DNA of 64,000 bases from Papaver somniferum. Its lineage: Eukaryota > Streptophyta > Magnoliopsida > Ranunculales > Papaveraceae. How positions within the stretch are numbered: position 1 is the first letter of the stretch; each line of letters begins with the position of its first letter. Position numbers and translations under genes: made by a program. The notes beneath the pieces were generated by a model. The model saw only the letters and a program-made list of their open reading frames with translations. It ran no database searches and was not told the origin of the DNA. Of the stretch, positions 1-11,035 are shown in pieces. The DNA is taken from the NCBI RefSeq assembly GCF_003573695.1, contig NC_039359.1, positions 140,575,112 to 140,639,111 of the forward strand, in the 5' to 3' direction.

Positions 1-1
1 G

Positions 2-34
2 TGGTGCATTTATTGAGATATCATTACTGTCCAT
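2..34 (-). CDS. gag N-terminus of the copia-type element (partial)
   Basis: After a short leader downstream of the primer site, the minus strand opens an ATG followed by codons for MDSNDISINAP, running off the window edge. Only eleven codons are visible. The identification as gag rests on position (first ATG after the primer site), not on a domain. Confidence 0.45.
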   Translation of the reverse strand, partial: MDSNDISINAP

Positions 35-86
35 AGAGTCATATCGCTACAAACACAGACTTGTAAGGTCTTGAACGTGTTTGCCT

Positions 87-98
87 GCTCTGATACCA
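87..98 (-). other. Primer-binding site, initiator Met tRNA type
   Basis: On the minus strand this reads TGGTATCAGAGC, the standard plant Ty1/copia primer site complementary to the 3' end of initiator methionine tRNA. It lies two bases from the LTR end. Confidence 0.85.
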
Positions 99-100
99 AT

Positions 101-2339
101 TGAAAAAGCGAGGGTCTAACAACACCACCCAATATTTCTCTTAGCAATCTGTATGGATTAACTCCGAAATACTTTGATATAGAATCAACTAGATAGTCAG
201 ACCTAATATAGAGAAAAGTATCTCAAGGAGTTAATATCTCTCTCTTGATTTGGTTTTTACTCAAGCTAAAAACAATAACGAGTCTTTATCAAATACAAGG
301 AATACTTGGACGGTACCAAAGACCAATGTCCAAGGATCAATCAATATCAATCAACTACCAAAGGTTGGATTTCCAATTAATGATCACGAACACACAACCT
401 GTATTATTTCAATTATATAAAATATAACGCGGAAAAGAAATAACACAGACACCAGAAATTTTTTTAACGAGGAAACCGCAAATGCAGAAAAACCCCGGGA
501 CCTAGTCCAGATTGAATAAACACTGTATTAAGCCGCTACAGACACTAGCCTACTGCAAACTAACTTCGTACTGGACTGTAGTTGAACCCTAATAAGTCTT
601 CCACCGATCCAAGGTACAGTTGTATTCCTACGCCTCTGATCCCAGCAGGATACTGCGCACTTGATTCCCTTAGCTAATCTCACCCACAACCAAGAGTTGC
701 TGCAACCCAAAATCACATACTTGATAATAAACAAATATGTCTCACACAGAAAAGTTTATCAAATGATAAATTTGTCTCCTACAGATAAACCCTAGGTTTT
801 GTTCCGTATTTTGATATAAAATCAAGGTGAACATGAACCAACTGTTAATCCAGTCTTATATTCCCGAAGAACAACCTAAATTAATCAATCACCTCTCTAC
901 AATCCTTCCTGACTACACAAGCGTATTGTCGAGGAATCACAAACAGTGAGACGAAGATGTTTGTGACTTTTTTATCTTGCCTATCGGAGAACTCTCACGA
1001 TCTCAAGCCATTCATTCGATTGTACTCGTACGATAGAAGATGCAAGATCAGATCACACAACTACGATAAAGTACTATCGGTCTGGCTTGACAATCCAAAT
1101 GAAGTCTTTAAGTCGTTAACCTGGTTTTAGAGAAGAAAACCAAAGGTTAAAGGAGAATCGACTCTAGCGAGTGCACTAATATCACACGGACGTGTGGGGA
1201 TTAGTTTTTCACAATGCTAGATGTCTCCTTTATATAGTCTTCAAATCAGGATTTTGCCTTAGTTACAAAGCAATCCATATTCACTGTTAGATGAAAACCT
1301 GATTTAGATTCAAGCTAATATTTCTTAACCGTTAGATCGAAAACTTAGCTTGTCACACACACTTGGGTAGACGTTTACTGGGTTTGTGAAAACCATGCCT
1401 AAACGTGTATGTGTATGTTGGTTCAACATAGTAACCCAAAAGGTTAACCTTATGCGCATTTCATATTAACCTTGTTCTTCTTCACCATAACTAGTTCAAT
1501 TGACTCAAATGAACTAGTTAAAGAGTTGTTCAATTGTTATGAGATCTAATGTAACTACACAAGACACAATTGAAACAAAGATGATTCGATTCGATTGAAT
1601 CGGCTCATGAACTTTATAGCCACGGTTTGCATAAAGCATTCATTAGTAATTTAAGTTTCATGTTCAGAGCACATCTTTAGATCATAACCTCTTAAGCTCA
1701 CAAACAAGTTCCCGGTACAAGAACTTCCGTCAGTTCGCGGACTTGGCAAAGCCAATTCCTCCGATTTTTCTCAATCAACAAAGTTCGAAAATTTCGGATT
1801 AAGGAATAAATGGTTATGTAATCTAAACTCTCATTCCAATCATTAAGACATTCTCAGAGGACGTTATATAGCCGTTATTCACAGACCGTTTCGCGTCAGA
1901 GCAATTCTCAAAGTAAATGAAACTTATCATGACTTTCGTCACTAGGTGAAGATAAACTTGATCAAAGCGAAACGCTTTACCAGCACATGATTTTGAGATA
2001 TCTCGGCTCGAAATATCAAATGTGTATGATCCAGTCTATATAGCATACGACTTTTGTCTCATAAGAAGTAGGAGATAGAAGAGATAGACTTTTGAGTGAT
2101 AGATAAGTTCAAGTCTCCACATACCTTTTTGTTGATGAAGTTCCACGGTTCCTTGAGTAGATCTTCGTCGTTGTATGATGAATCGCCATGAAGTCCTTGA
2201 GCTCAACTACACTTTTCTATCCTAGTCCAAGACTTAACTATATAGGCTAGAAATCAAGACTCATAGTTTTGATCACTAACATTGACAAACATACTTGAGA
2301 TAGCAACGCATGCGAGGTCGACCGAGCTATGCTCTAACA
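101..2339 (-). repeat. LTR of the copia-type element (2.24 kb)
   Basis: The LTR is bounded by TG at 101 (CA on the element strand), next to the primer site, and by CA at 2338-2339 (TG on the element strand), where homology with element C resumes. No long ORF is present. The length is within the range known for long copia LTRs. The partner LTR is outside the window, so age cannot be estimated. Confidence 0.7.
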
Positions 2340-2956
2340 TATTCGATACTTTCAAGATCAGGAAAAACAAATAAACCTCCATTTACCCCCAGAGTAATGG
2401 CCAGGATGAGGCTACAAATAAGACCCTTGGTCTTATTCTCAAGAAAAAATTGGACGAACACAAAGGACGATGGTGCGAATAATTACACAATGTGCTTTGG
2501 GCATAACGAACAACACGAAGATCCGCCACAGGTGAATCACCGTTCCTCCTCACTTATGGATCCGAAGCAGTCATCTCGACAGAAATTATCATGCCAACCA
2601 TAAAAACCGAAGCCTGGGAGAAGAATATCACAGCAGATTTGATGCCGGAAAGGCTCAATGATCTAGAAGAAAGGAGGGAGACAACATTACAAAGGATGGA
2701 AAACTACCAACGAAGGCTATCCAGAGAATACAACAAGAATGTTAAGCTTAGAAACTTTGTAGAATGACAGTATGTGCTGAGAACCATACCACAATACCGG
2801 CGAGAGAAAAAGTGGGGCAAGTTAGCACCAACATGGGGAGGATCGTTTATAATACATGACATCGCCGGGAATGGATCTTACTACCTGCGTAATCTGAAAG
2901 GAGAAGTCCTCAGACACCCATGAAACGCTAAATACCTCAAGCCATACTATCCATAA
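2340..2956 (+). pseudogene. Integrase C-terminus of element A (degenerate)
   Basis: This is a degenerate copy of the integrase end of element C (27829-28440). Matches include the stretch after the catalytic glutamate, the multiple-Arg/Glu helix and the GPF/Y-like motif (TWGGSF against TWGGPF in C). The reading frame shifts at least twice, near 2600 and 2760, and a stop (TGA) replaces the Trp near the end. Upstream coding sequence is cut off by the copia LTR. It cannot encode a working integrase. Confidence 0.8.
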
Positions 2957-3616
2957 AGAAGTGCAGTTCTGCACCTGCGTGAAGAGTACCGGAATAATAA
3001 GACAGCGTACCCGCTCGACGTGTTTCTATCTCTGGACGAGTAATAGCAGACCTCACCTTAGCAATTGAACAAAAGTTTTTGCAAAATAACTCTATTGGGG
3101 AAAGTAACAATGTACAATCTCTCGGGACTCCCCTATCAGCGTCTATGAGTGTACGACCATGGGGACGGCTTCCAGCAGAAAGAGATACCCAAACGATCAC
3201 CAAGGCAACGGTTCAGCGGAATGGATGCCTGTAAATATTTTTAATAACGCATCACATATCCGGGAACGCAGCATCAACCCCCACCGTTTGGTGATCCTCT
3301 GGCCAAGGGTTAGCCAGTGGGGTGACAGGTCCAAAATCAATAACGAAGGTGCATACCTTCGTTACTTCCGTCAAACATTTTTTATTATCTAAATTTCAAT
3401 ATTAACTTACTTGCTGCCTAAAAATCAAATAAACTAATGATGCAGGTAAAGTAGAGTTGTACATATCCAAATAAACGATGATCCATTCCATAAAAGTTGA
3501 TTACAATTTCGAGAAATTAAGCAAAGGATAAACAAAAGTAAAAAAAGATACATAAAAAATGTCCCAAAGCCAAGTAATCAACAAAGATAAACTTTCTACA
3601 ATAAACACAGAAGTCT
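2957..3616. other. Non-coding spacer between pol and the opposite-strand gene of element A
   Basis: There is no credible gene here. The block matches the equivalent region of element C (28441-29140), including the words CCAGCAGAAAGAGATACCC-like and GTTAGCCAGTGGGGTGACA-like. It lies where the sense pol gene and the opposite-strand gene meet tail to tail, so it should contain both 3' ends. No clear polyadenylation signal was assigned. Confidence 0.5.
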
Positions 3617-6600
3617 ACTTCCCCTCAGAAGGCTCGACGCGATCAGCAGGATTCTTCGGTTGAGATGAAGGAACGCTTCCCCCCGAAGAAGAGCCTGAAG
3701 AGTAAGTCAAGGGCTCAGGCATAGGACGACGAGGTTACTTCTTAACAATATCATGCTCCTTTAGAAGGTTCTGTTCAATCTTGGTTAAAGTCTTGTTGAT
3801 CTCCTCAGCCAGATGACAACGAGCCTTATGAGTAATAACGGTAGCCTTGAGCTCGGATTGCGACAACAAAGATGTCAAGCGGGCCACCTCCTTGGCTGCT
3901 TCCTTCGCCGATGCATCACTAGATCCAGCCAGCCCTTCGAAATACTTGGTTTGACCCACCTGGTACACTAGGGAAGATTGAACCTTTTCAAGCTTCTCAT
4001 TTGCGAGGTTAAGCTGTCCCTCGAGCTCTGAAAAAGAAAACACAAAGGAGTTAGAGGACCAGAATCACAGAACCACTCTCAACCAAATAAATGTATACCT
4101 TCTACTCTAGCCGAAGCTATCTCATATTCATTAACTACAGCATCCCGGGCTTTGTCAAGAAAGTCATACTCCTCTGAAATTTTTTTATAATCTAACCGAA
4201 GAGTAGTAAGATCAAACTGACACTCATCCAACTCTACCTGTTTCATGGAGTCTAAATGACGGAGATGATCGACTTCGTTATTCATTTTTTCTATGCCCTT
4301 AGTAAGCCTGTACATATTAACTTCAAGATCCTTCTCAGAATCTTCTAAACGAGCGATGTCGGCCCGAGAAGCGGTCAAAGCATTACTAAGGGTATGAGCC
4401 TCAGCTCTGACATCATCTCTCTCCCGAACAAGTCGTTGTATATAGCCCTAGACTTCAGGATCATGGGAGGATCGAGCTTGATGCAACTCTTCTTCCAAGT
4501 TTGCTACCCTAACTTCCAAACAAGAAACATTCTCACGGGCCTCAAGAAGATTTTCACGAGTCCACAATAAAGCACTGTTAAACAAGCGACGATCGGAATT
4601 AAATTTATTTTGCATACCGACCATCTGCTCCCGCCTTTCTCGATGCCGTGCTGCCAGTTCGTTATGCTCATCGGCCCGGGTGTTCCATTTCTCAACTTCA
4701 TCTTTAATCTTCGTTACTAATTCCTGAATTCGAAAATCTTGACGAGTCCTCTCATTTCGAAGCCATATTAACTCTCTGACATCACCCGCTGAAGATAAGG
4801 ACGGGACTTTCAGACAGAACACTAAGAAGACGAAAGGGAGAAACCGCTAAGGAAGAAAACGAACCTTTGAAAGACGAAGCCTCGCTACGAAGCTTCTCCT
4901 CGTCAGCACCAAGTCGCTCTTTCCTTTTCAGCCGATTCTTCAAATCCAAAATCTCCTTGTCCTTAGCAGCGATGAGCACCTCAGCAGCGGTCAACTCACC
5001 TTCTCTGTGACGAAACTTTTACTCCAACTTAAGGGCCTTTGCCTTGAAGAACTGGTACAAGGTATGATTACAGTGTTCGCTTCTCATCATCTGCGTTAAT
5101 AACAGAAGCAATAATTGTAAGTAAAAAAAAAAAAATCCACAACACTAGATCACTCGGCTCAGAGAGAATTTTCGACGCTTGACCTCAAGAATCCGCTGCT
5201 GAGGGAAACTGTATTGGTACCCATCATCAATTTCCATCATATCAGCAACAGAAGACGGGGGATCGACTAAAAGACTAGTGGAAGTAGCTCCAAAATCCTT
5301 CTCTCAGATCTCCGCAACCTCATCATAGGACGTTAATTGCATCTTCTGACGAGTGAAAGCATCAGAACTCTTCTCACCAGGGATCATTGGAGCAGGGTTA
5401 GGTACGAACATCAAATTCTTCTTCATCATGCAGTCAAGTGTAGCATCATCACCCTCTCAAAACCCTCCGAAGATGCCTCAGCGGAAGCCTCACCAACAAC
5501 AACATTCTTTCTAGCATCAGAATTTCTCTTATCCTGGGTCTCCTTGTTAGCAAGGGCATCGACATCTTCACCAATAGAACCCTTTTCCATCTCAGTTGAT
5601 TTTCCTCCACCAGTATCGCGAAGCACGTCCCACTCATCGTTTGGATGAATCAAGGAGAAGTCTGAAGCCATCCCCATAGCAGCACCAAGGTCATACTGCC
5701 CACCAGAGGAATAGATCTTGTCAAAAGAGAATTCTTGACCCAGCCCAGTAGGGATAGTTGTTTGAAGATCAACATCTTCGTTCCTCTGATTCGGAGGGGG
5801 AGGGAATGTTTGTCCGTCAGCGGGAATATCTCCTTGACCGCCAGGGGAAATTTCTTCTTCCGTAGCTCCACCGCCAATATCTCCTTGACCGCCAGGGGCA
5901 ATCTCTTTCTCGCCATCTTCGTGATTGTGAGGAGAAGTCTATGTACGCTCCTTATCATCGGTAGCTTCTTCTTCCTCCTCGACAAGTTCATCGTTCACTG
6001 GGATAATAACCTCATCGGGAACTTCAGTCTCCTCAACAGCAACGGTGGATGATTGAACCAGACCTATCTTTTTCTTCTTCGTTATCTAAAGACATAGTAT
6101 GGTGTTATTACGAAGACAATTATCCTAACCAATGAATTAAAAAAGAGGGCAATTTTTTCCTTACTCTGATCAAATCAAACTAAGAAGAAAATGGGCAGAT
6201 ATACACATTACAATCTCACAAAAAGTCATACCTTGACATTAGAAACATCCTTCGGAGGGATGGTAGTGTCAGAACTTTTCTCTTCGTTTACATCAGCAAC
6301 ATAGAAGGCGTACTCAAAGTTCATACCATCAAAATTTAACTGCCAAGGGCAAAAGTTACCATAACGAGCTGGAGCACTGGCACGAGTCTGACTACCAGCC
6401 TCGAAGGCCCCCACGGTTGTCAGCAGATGAAAGTCATCGTACTTATAATTCTTAATCAACTCATAATTGAGATCATCATCGGGAGCATAAAACTTAACGT
6501 CGAAAGCTTCGAGCTCGTGCCTTACCTTTAATGCCTCGAGATCTATGTGTTTAAAATTAACCTTCTTCTTACCAACTGTGACGCTTCGTATAATTGAGGC

Positions 6601-7107
6601 AGTATCAGGTTCATCGGCTTTACCCGACGACGGCCTCTTCGGGGGACTCATATCCGAAGCTTTCCTCTTAGTTGGCGGATTTTTCGATGGGTCAGCCTTC
6701 GGCGCATCAGCTTTGACAGATTTCCCCTTCACCGGAGCAGTAGATGGTGGGACCGTAGACTTCTGAGAAGACTTCATAGTAGGGGCAACATAACGAAGAG
6801 GCTGTACATCTAGCGGCCCAGCACGTTAAGGAGTAGGATATGGCGCATTCGTCGGTTCAGCACGTTGAGAAGCTTGAGGACGGTTAACAACATAACGGGA
6901 ACCCTGAGAACCCCTCGGTGGATCCCCTCTCTGGGTAGATGAAACTCGGGGACCATATGCTGACGAAGTCTTCTGAGCTCGAGGATATGGCTAGGAAGAC
7001 CTAGGTGGACTACCCTTCGGCGGAGATACATCAGGACTCTTGGATGGAGGAGATCTGTAAGGGCTCGATTGTGGAGTCTGATATGGAATCCGATGACGAT
7101 CAGCCAT
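3617..7107 (-). pseudogene. Opposite-strand five-exon gene of element A, coiled-coil protein (decayed)
   Basis: The gene reads right to left from ATG at 7107. By comparison with element C, the exons are 7107-6232, 6085-5184, 5090-4865, 4788-4099 and 4027-3617, with GT donors and AG acceptors at each junction. The product would have an N-terminal Pro/Ser/Arg-rich region, a central region with KKK basic runs, a long acidic low-complexity region, and C-terminal exons rich in heptad Glu/Lys/Leu (coiled coil). Several in-frame stops are visible, for example in exon 1 near 6990 and 6827, exon 3 near 5021, exon 4 at 4448 and exon 5 at 3735. Exon 1 also lacks about 170 codons present in element C. 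Function unknown; relation to the Pfam putative gypsy-type transposon family is only a suggestion. Confidence 0.7.
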
Positions 7108-7663
7108 ATCTACGAACAAGACGAAGATTAAATAAAGAATGTAATGAAGTTCATAAAATGAAATTTTGTAGACTTGGGTAGTTCACCAGAAGTATCATCA
7201 GAAACTCAGAGATAAGTAACCCAATAAAATCTAAAAACCCTGAAATCCACAAAATAGAGGAACCCTAATCCAGTGGTGACCATCAAAAACAAGCTTCAAC
7301 AATCAACGTGGAATCCTTAGGTTTCATGATAAAGAACAGGGGCAAGTATATATACTTTCGTATATTTGTTCTTCATCATGAAACCCAGGTACGGTAGCAG
7401 AAAAAGAAAATTGATCGAAAGCAAACAAGAGTTGGAAGAACTCCATACCTGAATCAGAAGTATCAATAAGAGGATGAAGATGATCTGCAAACACTTGACG
7501 AGCAGCGACAATGGCGAACCTCCAAGGATCTTACTAAAACTAAGAAGCACCAGCAGGAGTAAAGAACTAAATAACAAAAGAATAAAATGAAGAGGTTCAT
7601 AGAATATAAACTGACAAGAGAATAAAGGAAGAATAAAACTTATTTCAATAACATCCTCTCTTC

Positions 7664-7671
7664 TATTTATA
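7664..7671 (-). promoter_or_regulatory. TATA-like box for the opposite-strand gene of element A
   Basis: The minus strand reads CTATAAATAG, 560 bp upstream of the gene's ATG and 165 bp from the 3' LTR. Elements B and C have a TATA-like box in the corresponding place. Confidence 0.5.
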
Positions 7672-7819
7672 GCAGAGATGATAAAACCGTCCCATGATTC
7701 AGGAAGGAGTTATTGCAAGGAGTGGGAAACGTGCCCTAAAATCTAGTGGAAGTTATTGTGGAAAGATGAAGAAGCTATGAAGACAGTTTTCTTCTGACTT
7801 TGAGTTACATCCAAATCAG

Positions 7820-7835
7820 AAGAAAAGGGGCAAAT
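7820..7835 (+). other. Polypurine tract of element A
   Basis: The purine-rich run AGAAGAAAAGGGGCAAAT directly abuts the LTR start. The same run precedes the 3' LTR of element C (33768-33785). This is the expected plus-strand priming site. Confidence 0.75.
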
Positions 7836-8865
7836 TGTATACACATAATTCATCATTCTCCACGTGTCAGAGGAATTACACGTGGAGGACGCATAACCTG
7901 AGACATCAAGATACGATGCCACGTCTCTACACCCAAAGGGCGTCTGTCATCTGCTCATGTTCATCATCAAGCGGATCTGATGGCTAAGAACCCAGGGGGC
8001 ACTAAAGTATCGAGCCACTGAGAAGTACTGAAGAGCACCCTAAGATCTACTTTACTCTATCTCGAGGAGGACCCAAGATCAACAGTGAAGATTGCAGTTA
8101 CTGACACGGATGTGATGGGAGCCGCAGACACCTGTTTGGCGCGTGCAGGCAGACCAACCACCCGCATTAAACACTCTAAACATAGAGTACGTGTCAACTA
8201 ACCTATGGAGGAGAAAGAGGTGACCCATCGTTACCATACGTGACCGCTGGAGGCATCGGTTGAGAACGAAGATACCAGCGGGATCAGCACAAAGAACAAG
8301 AAAATAAGATTGCTACTGTCCCTGATAGTGGACCCCATGTTTTATCCCTATAAATACCCCTCTCCACTGAGAGAGAAGGGGTCGAACAGTTTTTAGTGAG
8401 CTAGAGAAGATGTTAGGAGAGAGAAATAGGTAGAGTAAGTATGAGCTCTATTTCCCCCTTAGCTTCGTTATTCACACAGAATCATTTGACTATCTTTTGT
8501 AACTACTGAATACATAGTGAAACACAACCCCCGTGAATATAGGCCTTAGTGCTGAACCACGTAAATCATCGTCTCATTTACATTCAACACTTTATTTTCT
8601 GTCTTTATTATTATGCTTTGATTTACTGTACTTCTCAAACGTATGAATAAATAAATTACTCCCCACCAGTGAAAAATGGGCTAAGACATAATGAAACAAC
8701 ACAAACTAAGTATTACGGTGTAACATCAAACGAGAAGCGTTGTTGACTAAATTAAAAACGTGTTAGCGTGAGAACTTTTGTTGACTAAGACTGCGATACT
8801 TAGTTGAGCCTCGCTGACTAAAGTCAAGACGCCGTTGTGTAGGACTTTCGTTGACTTGTACAACG
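7836..8865 (+). repeat. 3' LTR of element A (right end approximate)
   Basis: The LTR starts TGTATACACATA after the polypurine tract, matching the start of the element C 3' LTR (33786). A TATA-like CTATAAATACCCC near 8348, followed by a CT/AG-rich leader, is shared with C and looks like the sense promoter. The last 300 bases diverge from C, so the end near TTGTACA (about 8865) is an estimate. Confidence 0.6.
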
Positions 8866-10473
8866 ACGTGTGGATAGAATAGTTTTTATAATATATACAT
8901 ATTTAATTGTATGGTTTGGATCCACTCTTCTAAAATATGGATGGCCAGAGATGAAACATCTCACACGAGCATATCTATACCAAATTAGCAGAGAGAGAAA
9001 CCAAATAACTTTTTCTCTCCCTCTCTCGCTTATCTTTTCTCTCTTTCTCCCTCACCAGCTTATCAAATCCACTTCTTCCTCTGTAAATCTTAATTTCAAC
9101 ACATGGTAGACCGATATCCATTTTGATTTTGGTATTAGGGTTCCTTATTTTCGTCGGCTGTTTTTCTGTTCTTCTCAATCCCTTTGTATAATTAAACAAA
9201 TCTAGGGTTTTAGTTTTGAAGAAGAATGTTTGGAATTCCTTTCGTAGTTTGTAAGAATCAGTAACAAACCCCCAAATTCTTACTCTCTTTTATGAATTTT
9301 TTTGCTCATTTTTTATCAGATCTGAGGTTTCTTTCATTCGCTGCAATTTATTTGTATTGAATCGCATAATTATGTGTAAGTTATTTTTATTTTGGGTGAT
9401 TCAGGTCTTAGAATCGACTGTGAATGAAGTTGATGAGTCTGGGGTTTTGATTAGCGTTCTAGTTCTTCTCAAATTTATAAATTTTCTCAAGTAGCTATGG
9501 TTGAACTTCATTCAGGGTTCTCGTGAGGAAGGTGTGGTGGTGGTGATGAAACAAAAGAGTAATTTGGTTCAAATGAAACATCTGAGGTGAGGTTAGTTAA
9601 TTTTATTTTGCCTCTGTTTTATCTTTCTGGGTTCTAGTTTTCACTCGAGTTTTTGATTTTATTCTGTTGATTGTAGGCTGGTTGTTGGTCTAATTTTTTA
9701 TTAGTCTTCTCTCTGCAGTTTGGTCTCGTTCGTTAATGGAATCGAGATGTTGAAACAAGAGGCAATCTTAAACAAGAGACCAACTGAATTGCACATTAAG
9801 TGTTAGGGGAAAAGCCTGAAAGAAAAGGGGTAAAAGTTCTTATTATATTCTCTCTATCAGTAATGGTATGGATGATTTGTCGGTAGGTAGAACTCGTATA
9901 TTAGGTTTCACTACAATATCATAGTTATTTTAATTAAATATCTAGGATAAGTTGTAGACATCAGTAGTGTTTTCTGTTTGACTTTTGATTGGTTTCAGGG
10001 TTTTGTAATTCGGTTGATTGATTTGGATCCAATTATCTTGTATTAGATCTTTGTGACCGCTTCCTATTTATATTTCATCGGATGTCTGTCTTGGGGTATG
10101 AACTTAAAGTATGCCTTCAGCTGTGATAAATGATTGTGCTTTGAAACCGTGTTTCGATACTGATTCAGTTTTATATAACTGATTCAGTTTATAAATCACA
10201 CGAGTAAGAACCTTAAGTTTCCTATGTGTGTAAGTTTGTTTTAGTGTTATGGTAATGGGCATATATCATACCGATTGTCCTCAGTGTGAAACGAAGGAGA
10301 AAGAAGATTTTTTGTTTGAAGAAGATTGCTGGATTAGATTGGTCCTGACTCGTACAATCTGTTACTGGTCTTAAGGAGAGATTAAGGGGACCTCGGAAAC
10401 TCTATTGTCCTTGTTGTGAGTTAGCTGTGTTAGTAAACTGTTACTTTTCCGAACAATGTGTTTCAATTGTTAG
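8866..10473. other. Low-copy region with a possible decayed transcription unit
   Basis: No ORF of note. A CT-rich stretch at 9000-9080, typical of plant 5' UTRs, is followed by exon-like pieces with splice-like borders (for example an AG before 9720 and GT-like ends near 9590). Together with 19343-21667 this was one continuous locus before element B inserted at 10474. No protein could be read from it. Confidence 0.35.
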
Positions 10474-10900
10474 TGTAGGATCATAATCTCGCAACGATAA
10501 TGTCTCAGCGAAATTATCAACAACACAACAACGTCGCATAACAATTTCAGAAATGATACGATAAACGACGTTAACTAAAATCACGAGAAAAATGTGATAG
10601 TCCTGCGAAAATTAGAGAGCTTGCGAGATTAACATTTGTAAGGTTGCGAGAATGCCGCAGACCATACCCGAAAATAAAGGACAGATTAGCTGTCATCCAC
10701 TATGTATTTCCCTATAAATAGTAAAGAGATTTTTTTGAATAAGAAACAAGTAAATAGGAGAGAGAAAGTCTGATTCCTTTATCTTTTCTTGTAAGAACAT
10801 TCAAAGATTGATCAATAAAATTAATAGTGTAAATCTAAAAATGAGTTGAGTAATAATGAAATCATACGAGGGGTGTAGTGTAAGATTTCATGCAACTACA
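10474..10900 (+). repeat. 5' LTR of element B
   Basis: 427 bp, TGTAGGATCA to GCAACTACA. It contains a TATA-like CCCTATAAATAGT near 10710, probably the sense promoter. It differs from the 3' LTR mainly by lacking two insertions, of roughly 20 bp each, found in that copy. Confidence 0.9.
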
Positions 10901-10902
10901 TA

Positions 10903-10920
10903 ATGGCGCTAGAAACAGGG
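10903..10920 (+). other. Primer-binding site of element B
   Basis: Immediately after the LTR (two-base spacer) is TGGCGCTAGAAACAGGG, with the TGG start expected of a tRNA 3'-end complement. The tRNA was not identified. Confidence 0.6.
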
Positions 10921-11035
10921 ACGTATTGAAGATTATTCTAGAAAAAATTGAAGATTAATATTGAGATTTGTGAAGATTTAGAGTGATTGATTAAGAATTT
11001 TACATAATTTCTTGAAATTTGTTAACATTGAAGAA

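Larger units (their letters stand above)
1..2339 (-). mobile_element. Ty1/copia-type retrotransposon, 5' LTR, primer site and gag start
   Basis: The element reads on the minus strand and continues off the left edge. From right to left there is an LTR (2339 to 101), a two-base spacer, a 12-base initiator-Met-tRNA primer site (98-87), a short leader and an ATG at 34. The LTR begins TGTTAGAGC and ends TTTTTCA on the minus strand, the usual TG...CA form. The Met primer site and long LTR fit Ty1/copia elements of the SIRE/Maximus sort; the lineage is inference. It sits exactly where homology of the downstream DNA to the integrase gene of element C begins, so it inserted into element A. The expected five-base target copy on this side would be TATTC (2340-2344). 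The other copy lies outside the window. Confidence 0.75.
2340..8865 (+). mobile_element. Element A: 3' half of a Ty3/gypsy (Tat-like) retrotransposon
   Basis: The segment is collinear with the 3' half of element C (27829 to about 34739). It holds the integrase C-terminus, a conserved non-coding block, an opposite-strand five-exon gene, a polypurine tract and a 3' LTR. The 5' half is missing because the copia element at 1-2339 inserted in the integrase gene; it may survive left of the window. All coding parts carry stops or frame breaks, so the copy is dead. Extra opposite-strand ORFs between pol and the 3' LTR are a known feature of Tat-lineage elements such as Grande and Retand; assignment to Tat is by that architecture. 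The right end (about 8865) is approximate because no target duplication can be checked. Confidence 0.75.

Noticed and set aside
87..98. GCTCTGATACCA as part of a tRNA gene
   Set aside because: It is the primer-binding complement of a Met tRNA beside an LTR. No cloverleaf surrounds it; the same applies at 41154.
3617..7107. Minus-strand ORFs of element A as a separate host coiled-coil gene
   Set aside because: The same gene with the same exon order occurs at the same place in element C, between pol and the 3' LTR, so it belongs to the element.
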